The position numbers and the translations under genes were made by a program. Shown here in pieces: positions 29,998-38,779 of a DNA stretch of 64,000 nucleotides; within the stretch, counting starts at the first letter, position 1, and every line of letters starts with the position of its first letter. Source of the stretch: DATIUV01 sp049322755 (GTDB taxonomy: Bacteria; Pseudomonadota; Gammaproteobacteria; Burkholderiales; UBA6910); the NCBI GenBank assembly GCA_049322755.1, contig JBMOQX010000017.1:1-64000 (forward strand), written 5' to 3'. Below the pieces are notes generated by a model. The model was not told where the DNA came from. It worked only from the letters and a program-made list of their open reading frames with translations, and did no database searches.

Positions 29998-31240
29998 CTT
30001 CCATGCTGCGGTGGCGGCGGCCGAGCCCCTGGCCATCGTGCCGGCGCATCTGCCGCGGCCGCCGAAAGGGCGCACCGTTGTCGTCGGCGCGGGCAAGGCG
30101 GCAGCGTCCATGGCCCGGGCAGTGGAGGATCATTGGCCCGAGCGCGCTCCCCTGGAGGGACTGGTCATCACCCGCTATGGACACGGTCTGCCGACGCGGC
30201 GCGTTCGAGTCGTCGAAGCCGGGCACCCGGTGCCCGACGAAAGCGGCGAGGCGGCGGCCCGCGAAATTCTCGCGCTGGCGCAGTCACTGGATCCCGACGA
30301 TCTGCTGCTGGCGCTGGTGAGCGGCGGCGGTTCCAGCCTCCTGAGCCTGCCGGCCGAGGGCGTGTCGATGGCGGATCTGAAAGCCGTAACGCGGGAGCTG
30401 TTGCGCTGCGGGGCATCGATCCAGGAGATCAACACGGTGCGCAAGCACCTCTCGGCGATCCAGGGCGGCCGCCTCGCCGCCGCGTGCCGCGCGCGTGCGC
30501 TGGCGCTGGTGATTTCCGACGTGACCGGCGACGATCCGACGCATATCGCTTCGGGTCCGTGCGCGCCCGACCCCACCACCTACGCCGACGCCCTGGCGAT
30601 TCTGCGCGAGTACGGCGTGCGCGAGCCGGCGGCGATCGTGGCGCGACTGGAGCTCGGTGTCGCCGGCAAGCTGCCAGAAACGCCCAAGCCCGGCGATCCG
30701 GTGTTCCGGCGCGTGGAGAACCGCGTCATCGCCACCGCGCACCAGTCGCTGGTTGCGGGCGGTGAAGTCCTGCGGCGCGCCGGCATTCCGGTGGCGATCC
30801 TCGGCGACAGCGTCACCGGCGAAGCGCGCGACGTCGCATCGGTGTACGCGGCGCTGGTGCGGGAAATCGCGGCCCATGGCCATCCCTGGCAGCGGCCGGT
30901 GGCGCTGGTGTCGGGCGGCGAGACCACGGTCACGGTGCGCGGGCGCGGACGCGGCGGGCGCAACGCCGAGTTTCTGCTGGCGCTGGCCGTGGAGCTGGCC
31001 GGCAGCAAGGGCGTGCACGCGCTGGCGGCCGACACCGACGGCATCGACGGCACCGAAGACAACGCCGGCGCCGTCTGCGCTCCGGACACGCTCGCGCGGG
31101 CGGCGGCGCTGGGTGTGGACGCGCGCGCGATGCTGGCCAACAACGACGGGTACACGTTTTTCAGCGGGCTCGGCGACCTCGTGACGACGGGCCCCACCCG
31201 CACCAACGTCAACGATTACCGGGTGATCCTGATCCGCTGA
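29969..31240 (+). CDS. Glycerate 2-kinase (MOFRL/GckA family)
   Basis: DUF4147/MOFRL-family kinase, 423 aa, phosphorylating D-glycerate at position 2, often called hydroxypyruvate reductase TtuD in older annotation. Visible motifs: VVGAGKAAASMARA, LVSGGGSSLLSLPAEG, INTVRKHLSAIQGG, SDVTGDDPTHIASGP, SGGETTVTVRGRGRGGRN and ADTDGIDGTEDNAGA. Begins inside the 3' end of uvrA (29-base overlap) and ends overlapping the convergent DUF488 gene by 32 bases. Role in glyoxylate/glycerate use is from the family. Confidence 0.92.
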
Positions 31241-31781
31241 AGTCCAGCGCGCGCTGGCCGCCTGGTGCGACGTCGTAGACCAGCCCCCGCGCGCCGCGCC
31301 GCGCCCGCGGGTCGAGGCGGTGAGCTTCGGTCCGATCCCGCGCGATCAGGTGCGTCACCGGGTGGCCTGCCGCCACCAGGGCGTCGCTGATCAGCCCGCG
31401 GTGGCACTGGGCCGGATCGCGCTCGGCGCACAGCACCGCAGGACGCGCGTTCCCCGCCAGCTCCACCAGGCCCGTCACGGCCGCGCGGAAGTCGTCGGTT
31501 CCCATGTGGTCGGCAAAACCCCGGAGCTCCGGCGGAAGCGCCGTGTGGGGCGAGGCGGTCGAGGGCCGGCGGAAGCCGCCCAGGGCGCGACCTTCCCATC
31601 GGTAACCGAGGCCCGCCGCGGCCAGGGTCGCCGCCAGCAGTTCGCGGCGGAACTGCGGGTGACGCCGGGACGACGGGTACGCGCGCACGTCCACGAGCAG
31701 GGTGACGCCCGCGCACCGCAACAGTTCGAGCAGTTCGTCCATCGGGCGGTCGCCGTGTCCCACCGTGAACACCGGGCCCAT
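31209..31781 (-). CDS. DUF488 domain-containing protein
   Basis: Protein of unknown function, 190 aa. DUF488 hallmarks: FTVGHGDRPMDELLELL at the start, LLVDVRAYPSSRRHPQF, LGGFRRPS and the Cys motif CAERDPAQCHRGLISD. Located four bases after the SAM hydroxide adenosyltransferase gene, so likely cotranscribed. Its 3' end overlaps the convergent glycerate kinase gene by 32 bases. Confidence 0.9.
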   Translation of the reverse strand: MGPVFTVGHGDRPMDELLELLRCAGVTLLVDVRAYPSSRRHPQFRRELLAATLAAAGLGYRWEGRALGGFRRPSTASPHTALPPELRGFADHMGTDDFRAAVTGLVELAGNARPAVLCAERDPAQCHRGLISDALVAAGHPVTHLIARDRTEAHRLDPRARRGARGLVYDVAPGGQRALDFSGSGSPGNR

Positions 31782-31785
31782 GGCG

Positions 31786-32517
31786 CTAGCGCTTCAGGCG
31801 CACCGGGTCGCCGACCTGAATGCCGAGCGCCGCCGCCGCGCTGCCGCCGCTGACGGCGATCTCCGCCAACCCGAGGCTCCCCGCGTACCAGAATGGCGTT
31901 CCCGCGGCGGCGGCGGAGAACGTGCGTGCGAAAACGAGGCGCCGGTCACCGATGCACAGGTGCGCCGCTGCGGGGATTCCCTCTACGTGCAATCCGGTGA
32001 TGCCGTTTCCGTAATGGTCGATGTAGATGACTTCGGCGAGATCGGCCGGATCCAGCATCACGTCGAAGCCGTCGCAGGCCGCCACGATTCCCGCCGGATT
32101 GTCCCCGCGCGCGAGCCGCGCCGCCGCCGGCGCGAACAGGTCGCGGCCGTGAAACGTCTCCGATAGGCGATCGGGGCGCCAGACGATCTCGTGAACTTCA
32201 GCGCGCTCCGCGCGAACCGCCGCCACCGACAGCAGTCCGTTGTCCGGCCCGACCAGCCAGCGCCCGCCGGCACGTACTGCCAGCGCGCGGCGCGGCCCGC
32301 CGACGCCCGGGTCCACCACCGCCATGACGACGCACCGGGGCGGGAGCTGGAGCGTCATCGCCGCCAGCAGATGCGCGCCGGCCCGCGGATCGTAGCGGGG
32401 CGCTTCGTGCAGCAGGTCGATCACCGGCACACCCGGCGCCTGCGCGGCGAGCACGCTGTGCACCTGACCGACGTAGAGGTCGGCGGCGCCGAAGTCCGTG
32501 AACAGCAGGATCTGCAC
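31786..32517 (-). CDS. SAM hydroxide adenosyltransferase (DUF62 family)
   Basis: Homologue of the fluorinase/chlorinase family whose common bacterial members hydrolyse S-adenosylmethionine to adenosine and methionine; 243 aa from the GTG at 32517. Family motifs: ILLFTDFGAADLYVGQV, VVDPGVGGPRRALAV, LVGPDNGLLS, ETFHGRDLFAPAAA, IDHYGNGITGL. The upstream in-frame ATG at 32607 would run through the rplQ terminator and into rplQ and is rejected. Physiological role is poorly known. Confidence 0.9.
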   Translation of the reverse strand: MQILLFTDFGAADLYVGQVHSVLAAQAPGVPVIDLLHEAPRYDPRAGAHLLAAMTLQLPPRCVVMAVVDPGVGGPRRALAVRAGGRWLVGPDNGLLSVAAVRAERAEVHEIVWRPDRLSETFHGRDLFAPAAARLARGDNPAGIVAACDGFDVMLDPADLAEVIYIDHYGNGITGLHVEGIPAAAHLCIGDRRLVFARTFSAAAAGTPFWYAGSLGLAEIAVSGGSAAAALGIQVGDPVRLKR

Positions 32518-32534
32518 CGGACGATTGTACGGCC

Positions 32535-32563
32535 AAAAAAAAAGCCGGGCGCAAGGCCCGGCT
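32535..32563 (-). terminator. Intrinsic terminator of the alpha operon
   Basis: Stem GCCGGGC (32544-32550) with GCCCGGC (32556-32562), five-base loop, followed on the minus strand by nine U residues. It lies 25 bases beyond the rplQ stop and ends the long ribosomal-protein run. Confidence 0.95.
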
Positions 32564-32587
32564 CCGATTCCTTGAACTGCGCGCGGC

Positions 32588-32977
32588 TTAGTCGGGCTTC
32601 GCAGCACCCGCTTCCTCTTCCGGGCGATCCATCAGCTCAACCAGCGCCATCGGCGCGTTGTCGCCCTTGCGGAAGCCGCATTTGAGGATGCGCAGGTAGC
32701 CGCCGTTGCGCGCCTTGTAGCGCGGGCCCAGCACGTCGAACAGCTTGACCACGATGTCACGGTCGCGCAGGCGATTGAAGGCGATGCGCCGATTCGCCAG
32801 CGACGGCTTCTTGCCCAGCGTGATCATGGGCTCGGCGACCCGCCGCAGTTCCTTGGCCTTGGGGAGCGTGGTGGTGATGATCTCGTGCCGCAGCAGCGAA
32901 TTGGTCATGTTCCGCAGCATCGCCTGGCGGTGGCTGCTGGTGCGGTTGAGCGTGCGGTATCCCTGACGATGGCGCAT
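32588..32977 (-). CDS. rplQ: 50S ribosomal protein L17
   Basis: Large-subunit protein near the exit tunnel, 129 aa. Standard N-terminus MRHRQGYRTLNRTSSHRQAM and core LITTLPKAKELR-like ITTTLPKAKELRRVAE. The C-terminus has an acidic tail (RPEEEAGAA). Last gene of the alpha operon, 15 bases after rpoA, followed by the terminator at 32535-32563. Confidence 0.98.
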   Translation of the reverse strand: MRHRQGYRTLNRTSSHRQAMLRNMTNSLLRHEIITTTLPKAKELRRVAEPMITLGKKPSLANRRIAFNRLRDRDIVVKLFDVLGPRYKARNGGYLRILKCGFRKGDNAPMALVELMDRPEEEAGAAKPD

Positions 32978-32992
32978 AGCGCGTCCCCCCGT

Positions 32993-33967
32993 TTAAGCCA
33001 GATCGAGGTTGGCCGGCGGCCAGTTCTCGAGCTTCATGCCCAGCGTGAGCCCCCGCGACGCCAGGACTTCCTTGATCTCGTTCAGCGACTTGCGCCCCAG
33101 GTTGGGGGTCTTCAGCAGCTCGGTCTCGGTGCGCTGGATGAGGTCGCCGATGTAGTAGATGTTCTCCGCCTTCAGGCAGTTGGCCGAGCGCACGGTCAAC
33201 TCGAGGTCGTCTACAGGGCGCAGCAGTATCGGGTCCACCTGCGGCGACTTCGGCTGCTCGATCGCCTGCGGCGTGCCCTTGAGATCGGCGAACAGCGAGA
33301 GCTGGTCCACCAGGATGCGCGCGGAGTAGCGGATCGCCTCTTCCGGCTCGATGACGCCGTTGGTCTCGATGTCCATGATCAGCTTGTCGAGGTCGGTGCG
33401 CTGCTCGACGCGCGCGCTTTCCACCGAGTAGGCGACGCGGCGCACCGGGCTGAACGACGCGTCCAGCAGGATGCTGCCGATGCCGCGGCCTTCCGCCGAG
33501 CGGCGCACCGTGGCCGGCACGTAGCCGCGCCCCTGCTCGACCTTGATCTGCATCTCCAGTTTGCCGCCGGCGGTCAGATGGGCGATCACGTGCTCCGGGT
33601 TGACAATCTCGACGTCGTGCGCGCCCTCGATGTCGCCCGCGGTGACGACGCCCTCGCCCTGCTTCTTCAGGTTGAGCGTCACGTCGGCGCGGTTATGCAG
33701 CTTGAGCACGACGCCTTTGAGGTTGAGCAGGATGTCGACCACGTCCTCCTGCACTCCCTCCAGCGTGGAGTACTCGTGCAGCACGCCGGTGATGTGCACC
33801 TCGGTGGGCGCGAAACCGGGCATCGACGACAGCAGCACGCGCCGCAGCGCGTTGCCCAGCGTGTGCCCGTACCCGCGCTCGAACGGCTCCATGGTGATAC
33901 GCGCATGGGTCGGCGAAACGTGCTGAACGTCGACGATCCTCGGCTTGAGGAAAGCACTGGCTTGCAT
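32993..33967 (-). CDS. rpoA: RNA polymerase subunit alpha
   Basis: Assembly and promoter-contact subunit, 324 aa (E. coli 329). N-terminal dimerisation domain to about 230 (EPFERGYGHTLGNALRRVLL); flexible linker; C-terminal domain with the helix-hairpin-helix-like TPNLGRKSLNEIKEVL that binds UP elements and activators. Between rpsD (44 bases) and rplQ (15 bases), as in the alpha operon of most proteobacteria. Confidence 0.98.
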   Translation of the reverse strand: MQASAFLKPRIVDVQHVSPTHARITMEPFERGYGHTLGNALRRVLLSSMPGFAPTEVHITGVLHEYSTLEGVQEDVVDILLNLKGVVLKLHNRADVTLNLKKQGEGVVTAGDIEGAHDVEIVNPEHVIAHLTAGGKLEMQIKVEQGRGYVPATVRRSAEGRGIGSILLDASFSPVRRVAYSVESARVEQRTDLDKLIMDIETNGVIEPEEAIRYSARILVDQLSLFADLKGTPQAIEQPKSPQVDPILLRPVDDLELTVRSANCLKAENIYYIGDLIQRTETELLKTPNLGRKSLNEIKEVLASRGLTLGMKLENWPPANLDLA

Positions 33968-34011
33968 ACTGTCGTACCTCTTGAACGATTGACCGGCGGC
34001 TCAGCGCCCGA

Positions 34012-34638
34012 TTATTTCGAGTAAAGCTCGACGACCAGATTCTCGTTGATGGTCTGGGGAAGCTCTGCGCGCTGCGGCAGTGCCTTGAACGTGCCTTTGA
34101 GCGCCTTGGCGTCGACCTCGATCCATTCCGGGAAGCCGCGGCCTTCCGCCGCCTCGGCCGCCGCTTTCACCCGCAGATGCTGCTTGGCCCGCTCCGTCAC
34201 CTCCACCACGTCGCCCGGACGCAGCCGGTACGAGGGGATGTTCACGCGCCGGCCGTTCACCAGAATGCCGTTGTGGCGCACCACCTGGCGCGCCTCGGCG
34301 CGCGAGGCGCCGAAGCCCATGCGGTAGACCACGGAGTCGAGCCGGCTTTCCAGCAGCTGCAGCAGGTTCTCGCCGGTGATGCCCTTGCGGCGATCGGCGG
34401 CCACGTACAGCGAATGGAACTGGCGCTCCATCAGGCTGTAGCTGCGCTTGAGCTTCTGCTTCTCACGCAACTGCACCGCGTAGTCCGACAGCCGGCCGCC
34501 CTTCTGGCCGTGCTGACCGGGGGGATAGCTGCGGCGCTCCACCGGGCACTTGTCGGTGAAGCACTTCTCGCCCTTGAGGAACAGTTTTTCCCCCTCGCGG
34601 CGGCACAAACGGCACTTGGCGTCCAGATATCTAGCCAC
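34012..34638 (-). CDS. rpsD: 30S ribosomal protein S4
   Basis: Primary 16S rRNA-binding protein, 208 aa. Start is GTG at 34638 with GAGGAGAT upstream; a longer open frame to 34917 is a GC artefact inside rpsK. Four cysteines near the N-terminus (C9, C12, C26, C31) make the zinc-binding form of S4. The S4 RNA-binding domain is at about 95-160 (SRLDSVVYRMGFGASRAEAR). S4 commonly represses its own operon by binding near rpsM mRNA. Confidence 0.97.
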   Translation of the reverse strand: MARYLDAKCRLCRREGEKLFLKGEKCFTDKCPVERRSYPPGQHGQKGGRLSDYAVQLREKQKLKRSYSLMERQFHSLYVAADRRKGITGENLLQLLESRLDSVVYRMGFGASRAEARQVVRHNGILVNGRRVNIPSYRLRPGDVVEVTERAKQHLRVKAAAEAAEGRGFPEWIEVDAKALKGTFKALPQRAELPQTINENLVVELYSK

Positions 34639-34655
34639 GCTGAATATCTCCTCGA

Positions 34656-35045
34656 TCAGATACGGCGCCGCTTCGGCGGCCGCACCCCGTTGTGCGGGAT
34701 CGGGGTCACGTCCGAAATGCTGGTGATCTTGAAGCCGACGGCGTGCAACGCACGCACCGCCGACTCCCGTCCCGGCCCCGGACCCTTGATCCGCACCTCC
34801 AGATTTTTCACGCCGCATTCCTGGGCGGCGCGGCCCGCGCGCTCGGCCGCGATCTGGGCGGCGAACGGCGTGCTCTTGCGCGAACCCTTGAAGCCGTTGC
34901 TGCCCGACGTCGCCCACGACAGCGCGTTGCCCTGACGGTCAGTGATCGTCACGATGGTGTTGTTGAAAGACGCATGAACATGGGCGATGCCTTCCGCCAC
35001 GTTCTTCTTGACCTTCTTGCGAACCCGGGTTTGGGTCTTTGCCAT
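34656..35045 (-). CDS. rpsK: 30S ribosomal protein S11
   Basis: Platform protein of the small subunit, 129 aa. Typical motifs: HVHASFNNTIVTITDRQGN, WATSGSNGFKGSRKSTPFAA, C-terminal DVTPIPHNGVRPPKRRRI. Located between rpsM (15 bases) and rpsD (17 bases). Confidence 0.98.
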   Translation of the reverse strand: MAKTQTRVRKKVKKNVAEGIAHVHASFNNTIVTITDRQGNALSWATSGSNGFKGSRKSTPFAAQIAAERAGRAAQECGVKNLEVRIKGPGPGRESAVRALHAVGFKITSISDVTPIPHNGVRPPKRRRI

Positions 35046-35060
35046 GCTGGAATCCTGCCT

Positions 35061-35429
35061 TTAGCCTTTCTTTGCCGCGCCGATGAGCTTGCGCGGGCCC
35101 TTGCGGGTGCGAGCGTTGGTCCGGGTGCGCTGGCCGCGCATCGGCAGACCGCGCCGGTGCCGAACGCCGCGATAACAGCCCAGATCCATGAGCCGCTTGA
35201 TGTTCATCGTCACTTCCCGGCGAAGGTCGCCCTCCACCGTGAAGGAGCCAACGGCTTCCCGCAGACGATCCACCTCGCTGTCCGACAATTCCTTGATTTT
35301 CTTGGAACCTTCGATCCCGGCGGCGGCGCAAATGGCGCGCGCCCGGCTGCGGCCTATCCCATAGATCGCCGTCAGCGCGACCTCGGCGTGCTGATGGTTC
35401 GGAATGTTGACGCCTGCGATGCGGGCCAT
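35061..35429 (-). CDS. rpsM: 30S ribosomal protein S13
   Basis: Head protein of the small subunit contacting tRNA and L5, 122 aa. Starts MARIAGVNIPNHQHAEVAL; helix-two-turn-helix YGIGRSRARAIC; basic tail RGLPMRGQRTRTNARTRKG. First gene of the alpha group, 75 bases after rpmJ. Confidence 0.98.
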   Translation of the reverse strand: MARIAGVNIPNHQHAEVALTAIYGIGRSRARAICAAAGIEGSKKIKELSDSEVDRLREAVGSFTVEGDLRREVTMNIKRLMDLGCYRGVRHRRGLPMRGQRTRTNARTRKGPRKLIGAAKKG

Positions 35430-35504
35430 CCTGGAAACTCCGAAAAACGAAAACTTTAAATTATATGCGGTTACGGCTGTTCACGCAAAGACCGCGGGGA
35501 TCTG

Positions 35505-35618
35505 TCAGCCCTGACGCTGCTTGTGCCGGGGATCGCTGCAGATCACCCGGACCACGCGCTTGCGCCGCACGATCTTGCACTTGCGGCACATCTTCTTCAC
35601 CGAGGCGTTCACCTTCAT
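35505..35618 (-). CDS. rpmJ: 50S ribosomal protein L36
   Basis: Smallest large-subunit protein, 37 aa. The sequence begins MKVNASVKKMCRKCKIVRRK and has the zinc set C11, C14, C27 and H32, so it is the zinc-binding (C+) form. A purine-rich ribosome site precedes the ATG. Between infA (24 bases) and rpsM (75 bases), the usual position. Confidence 0.97.
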   Translation of the reverse strand: MKVNASVKKMCRKCKIVRRKRVVRVICSDPRHKQRQG

Positions 35619-35642
35619 CGCTGCTCTCCTGTCGCCCTCGAC

Positions 35643-35861
35643 CTATTTCGCGCGGAACACGATGCGTCCGCGGGACAGGTCGTACGGCGTGAGTTCCACC
35701 GTCACTTTGTCACCGGGCAGGATCCGGATGTAATGCATCCTCATCTTCCCCGAAATGTGGCCCAGCACCATGTGGCCGTTTTCCAGCTTGACGCGAAACG
35801 TCGCGTTGGGAAGGTTTTCAACCACCTCCCCCTGCATCTGGATCGTGTCTTCCTTTGTCAT
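35643..35861 (-). CDS. infA: Translation initiation factor IF-1
   Basis: OB-fold factor occupying the ribosomal A site during initiation, 72 aa. Core ENLPNATFRVKLENGHMVLG and HISGKMRMHYIRILPGDKV. In betaproteobacteria infA commonly sits between secY and rpmJ, as here (40 and 24 bases). Confidence 0.98.
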   Translation of the reverse strand: MTKEDTIQMQGEVVENLPNATFRVKLENGHMVLGHISGKMRMHYIRILPGDKVTVELTPYDLSRGRIVFRAK

Positions 35862-35901
35862 GCCCTACGAGGTTCCGCCAGACCCCGCCCCCTGCCTCGC
35901 C

Positions 35902-37224
35902 TCAGCGAGCGGGCAAGCCGCCTTTCAGGTTGGCCTTCTTGAGCAGGCTTTCATACTGGTGCGACATGACGTAAGCCTGAACCTGCGCCATGAAATCCAT
36001 GGTTACCACCACGATGATCAGCAAGGACGTGCCGCCGAAATAAAAGGGCACGTTCCACTTGAGGATCAGGAACTCGGGCAGCAGGGACACCAGCGTCACG
36101 TAAATCGCGCCGGCCAGCGTGAGGCGCATCATGATGCGCTCGACGTAACGGGCCGTCTGGTCTCCGGGCCGGATGCCCGGCACGAACGCACCGCTCTTCT
36201 TCAGGTTCTCCGCCGTCTCCTTGGGATTGAACACCAGCGCGGTGTAGAAAAAACAGAAGAAAACGATGGCCGCGGCGTAGAGCATCACGTAAATCGGCTG
36301 CCCGGGCGAGAGCGTTGCGGCGATGTCGCGCAGCCAGGTGGTCGACTCCGATGCGCCGAACCACCCCGCCAGCGTGGCCGGAAACAGAATGATCGACGAC
36401 GCGAAGATCGGCGGGATCACGCCGGACATATTGAGCTTGAGCGGCAGATAGGAGCTGGTGCCGCCGTAGACTTTTCGCCCCACCTGCCGTTTGGGGTAAT
36501 TCACCAGAATCTTGCGCTGACCGCGCTCCACGAACACCACCAGGGCGGTCACCGCCAGCGCGCCCAGCAGCAGCACCAGCACCAGCGGAATCGAGAACGC
36601 GCCCGTGCGGGCCAGTTCCAGGGTGCCGCCCATGGCTGACGGAAGGCCGGCGACGATGCCGGCGAAAATGATCAGCGAGATGCCGTTGCCGATACCGCGC
36701 TCGGTGATCTGCTCGCCCAGCCACATCAGGAACATGGTGCCGGTGACCAGCGTCACCACCGTCGTGAAACGGAACAGCAGGCCCGGCTCCGGCACCAGGC
36801 CGGGCTGGGCTTCCAGGGCGATGGAGATACCCAGGCTCTGGAACGTGCCCAGAAACAGGGTTCCGTAGCGCGTGTATTGCGTGATCTTGCGGCGACCGGC
36901 CTCGCCCTCCTTCTTCAGCGCCTCGAGCTGGGGCACCACGACCGTGGCCAGCTGCATGATGATCGACGAAGAGATGTAGGGCATGATGCCGATGGCGAAA
37001 ATCGAGAAGCGTGACAGCGCGCCACCGGAGAACATGTTGAACAGGCCGAGGATGCCGCCCTGCTGGGAGCGGAACAGTTCCGCCAGCACCACGGGGTCGA
37101 TGCCGGGCACGGGAATGTGGGCGCCGATCCGATAGACGATCAGGGCGCCGATCAGAAACCACAGCCTGCGCTTGAGGTCTCCGAATTTCCCGGACATGCC
37201 GAGCAGCGATTCCTTGGTGGCCAT
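35902..37224 (-). CDS. secY: Preprotein translocase subunit SecY
   Basis: Channel-forming subunit of SecYEG, 440 aa with ten membrane segments. Conserved parts: RIGAHIPVPGID near helix 1 (plug region GILGLFNMFSGGAL), ALKKEGEAGRRKITQYTRYG and the cytosolic loop GQRKILVNYPKRQVG. Last gene of the spc-type group before infA; follows rplO by 12 bases. Confidence 0.98.
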   Translation of the reverse strand: MATKESLLGMSGKFGDLKRRLWFLIGALIVYRIGAHIPVPGIDPVVLAELFRSQQGGILGLFNMFSGGALSRFSIFAIGIMPYISSSIIMQLATVVVPQLEALKKEGEAGRRKITQYTRYGTLFLGTFQSLGISIALEAQPGLVPEPGLLFRFTTVVTLVTGTMFLMWLGEQITERGIGNGISLIIFAGIVAGLPSAMGGTLELARTGAFSIPLVLVLLLGALAVTALVVFVERGQRKILVNYPKRQVGRKVYGGTSSYLPLKLNMSGVIPPIFASSIILFPATLAGWFGASESTTWLRDIAATLSPGQPIYVMLYAAAIVFFCFFYTALVFNPKETAENLKKSGAFVPGIRPGDQTARYVERIMMRLTLAGAIYVTLVSLLPEFLILKWNVPFYFGGTSLLIIVVVTMDFMAQVQAYVMSHQYESLLKKANLKGGLPAR

Positions 37225-37236
37225 GGAAATCCCGGA

Positions 37237-37668
37237 TCAGGCGACGCTGCCGCCCGCCGCCTCGATCGCCGCGCGCGCGCCCTTGGTCACCTTCAAACCC
37301 TGCACCGCCACCCTGCGGCTGATCGCGCCGGAGAGAATCACCTTCGCCGCCAGGACCCGCTTCGGCACCACGCCGCGCTCCTTCAGCACCGCAAGATCCA
37401 CCGCGTCCAGACCCAGCTTCTCCAGCGTGGAAAGGCGGACCTCCGCCGTGTCGTCGCGCGTGGGCGAGTTGAAGCCCCGCTTCGGCAGCCGGCGCTGCAG
37501 CGGCATCTGCCCGCCCTCGAATCCAACTTTATGGAATCCGCCGGCGCGGGCCTTCTGGCCTTTGTGGCCGCGGCCGGCAGTTTTGCCGAGGCCGCTGCCG
37601 ATGCCGCGGCCAAGCCGCTTGCGCGGGCGCTTCGAGCCGGCGGCCGGCTTAATCTGGTTGAGCTCCAT
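37237..37668 (-). CDS. rplO: 50S ribosomal protein L15
   Basis: Large-subunit assembly protein, 143 aa. N-terminal basic Gly-rich arm (GRGIGSGLGKTAGRGHKGQK) and C-terminal globular part ending VTKGARAAIEAAGGSV. Begins directly at the end of rpmD with no gap. Confidence 0.98.
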   Translation of the reverse strand: MELNQIKPAAGSKRPRKRLGRGIGSGLGKTAGRGHKGQKARAGGFHKVGFEGGQMPLQRRLPKRGFNSPTRDDTAEVRLSTLEKLGLDAVDLAVLKERGVVPKRVLAAKVILSGAISRRVAVQGLKVTKGARAAIEAAGGSVA

Positions 37669-37860
37669 CTAGCCCTCGCACTTCACCAAGTAACTGACTT
37701 TTCGGATCATGCCGCGCACCGCAGGGGTGTCCTCCAGCTCGACGGTATGGTTGATCCGCTTCAGTCCGAGACCGCGGACGCACATCCGGTGGTCCGGTTT
37801 GGTCCCAATCAGGCCGCGGATCTGGGTCACGCGGATGGTCTTGCCGCCTTTCGTGCTCAT
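37669..37860 (-). CDS. rpmD: 50S ribosomal protein L30
   Basis: Large-subunit protein, 63 aa: IRVTQIRGLIGTKPDHRMCV, RGLGLKRINHTVELED. Its ATG overlaps the rpsE stop by four bases (ATGA), indicating translational coupling. The longer open frame upstream is inside rpsE and is not used. Confidence 0.97.
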   Translation of the reverse strand: MSTKGGKTIRVTQIRGLIGTKPDHRMCVRGLGLKRINHTVELEDTPAVRGMIRKVSYLVKCEG

Positions 37861-38372
37861 CGCCCCTGCCCCAGGATCTGCTCCACCGTCTTGCCGCGCT
37901 TCGCGGCGATCTCCGACGGCGCGTTGGTCGCCAGAAGACCGTTGATGGTGGCGCGAACCACGTTGTAGGGATTGGCCGAACCGATGCACTTGGCCAGCAC
38001 GTTGGTCACGCCCATCACTTCGAACACGGCCCGCATCGGACCGCCGGCGATGATGCCGGTGCCTTCCGAAGCGGGCTGCATCAGCACTTTGGCCGCGCCG
38101 TGCTCGCCCACCACCGGATGATGCAGCGTGCCTTCCTTGAGCCGGACCTTCACCATCCGGCGACGCGCCTGGTCCATCGCCTTCTGCACCGCCACCGGCA
38201 CTTCCCGGGCCTTGCCCTGGCCCATGCCGACGCCGCCGTCGCCGTCTCCGACCACCGTTAGCGCCGCGAAGCCCAGCACGCGACCACCCTTCACCACCTT
38301 GGTGACCCGGTTGATCGCGACCATCTTCTCGCGCAGGTTGTCCTGACGCTCTTCCACCTGAGTCTTGGCCAT
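37857..38372 (-). CDS. rpsE: 30S ribosomal protein S5
   Basis: Decoding-fidelity protein, 171 aa. N-terminal dsRBD-like domain with VAINRVTKVVKGGRVLGFAAL (loop residues tied to spectinomycin response, wild-type in form), then the core RMVKVRLKEGTLHHPVVGEH. Overlaps rpmD by four bases; 38 bases after rplR. Confidence 0.98.
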   Translation of the reverse strand: MAKTQVEERQDNLREKMVAINRVTKVVKGGRVLGFAALTVVGDGDGGVGMGQGKAREVPVAVQKAMDQARRRMVKVRLKEGTLHHPVVGEHGAAKVLMQPASEGTGIIAGGPMRAVFEVMGVTNVLAKCIGSANPYNVVRATINGLLATNAPSEIAAKRGKTVEQILGQGR

Positions 38373-38410
38373 CGCGTTTACCTCGTTCGCCTAGTTTTGC
38401 GGCCGCACGG

Positions 38411-38767
38411 TTAAAACTTGAGGCCGCCTTCGCGGGCCGCGTCTGCCAGCGCCTTGATCCGGCCGTGGTAGCGGAAACCGCTGCGGTCGAATGCCACCTG
38501 CTCGACGCCCGCGCCCTTGGCCTTCTCGGCAATCCGTTTGCCCACCGCCGCCGCCGCGGCCATGGTGCCGCCCTTCGGCTGCTCCTTGCGCACCTCCGGC
38601 TCCAGCGTGGAAGCGCTCGCCATCACCCGGCCGCCGTCGGGCGCGATGAGTTGGGCGTAAATGTGGCAGTTGCTGCGGAATACCGCCAGCCGCGCCACCT
38701 TGAGTTCCGCGATCTTGGCCCGCGTCCTACGAGCCCGGCGCAACCGCGCCACCTTTTTGTTCATCAT
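38411..38767 (-). CDS. rplR: 50S ribosomal protein L18
   Basis: 5S rRNA-binding protein, 118 aa. Core RLAVFRSNCHIYAQLIAPDGG, C-terminal VAFDRSGFRYHGRIKALADAA. Lies 12 bases after rplF. Confidence 0.98.
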   Translation of the reverse strand: MMNKKVARLRRARRTRAKIAELKVARLAVFRSNCHIYAQLIAPDGGRVMASASTLEPEVRKEQPKGGTMAAAAAVGKRIAEKAKGAGVEQVAFDRSGFRYHGRIKALADAAREGGLKF

Positions 38768-38779
38768 GGAATGCTCCGC

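Noticed and set aside
32518..32607. Longer start for the SAM hydroxide adenosyltransferase
   Set aside because: The added residues run across the rplQ terminator and into rplQ; the family N-terminus begins at the GTG at 32517.
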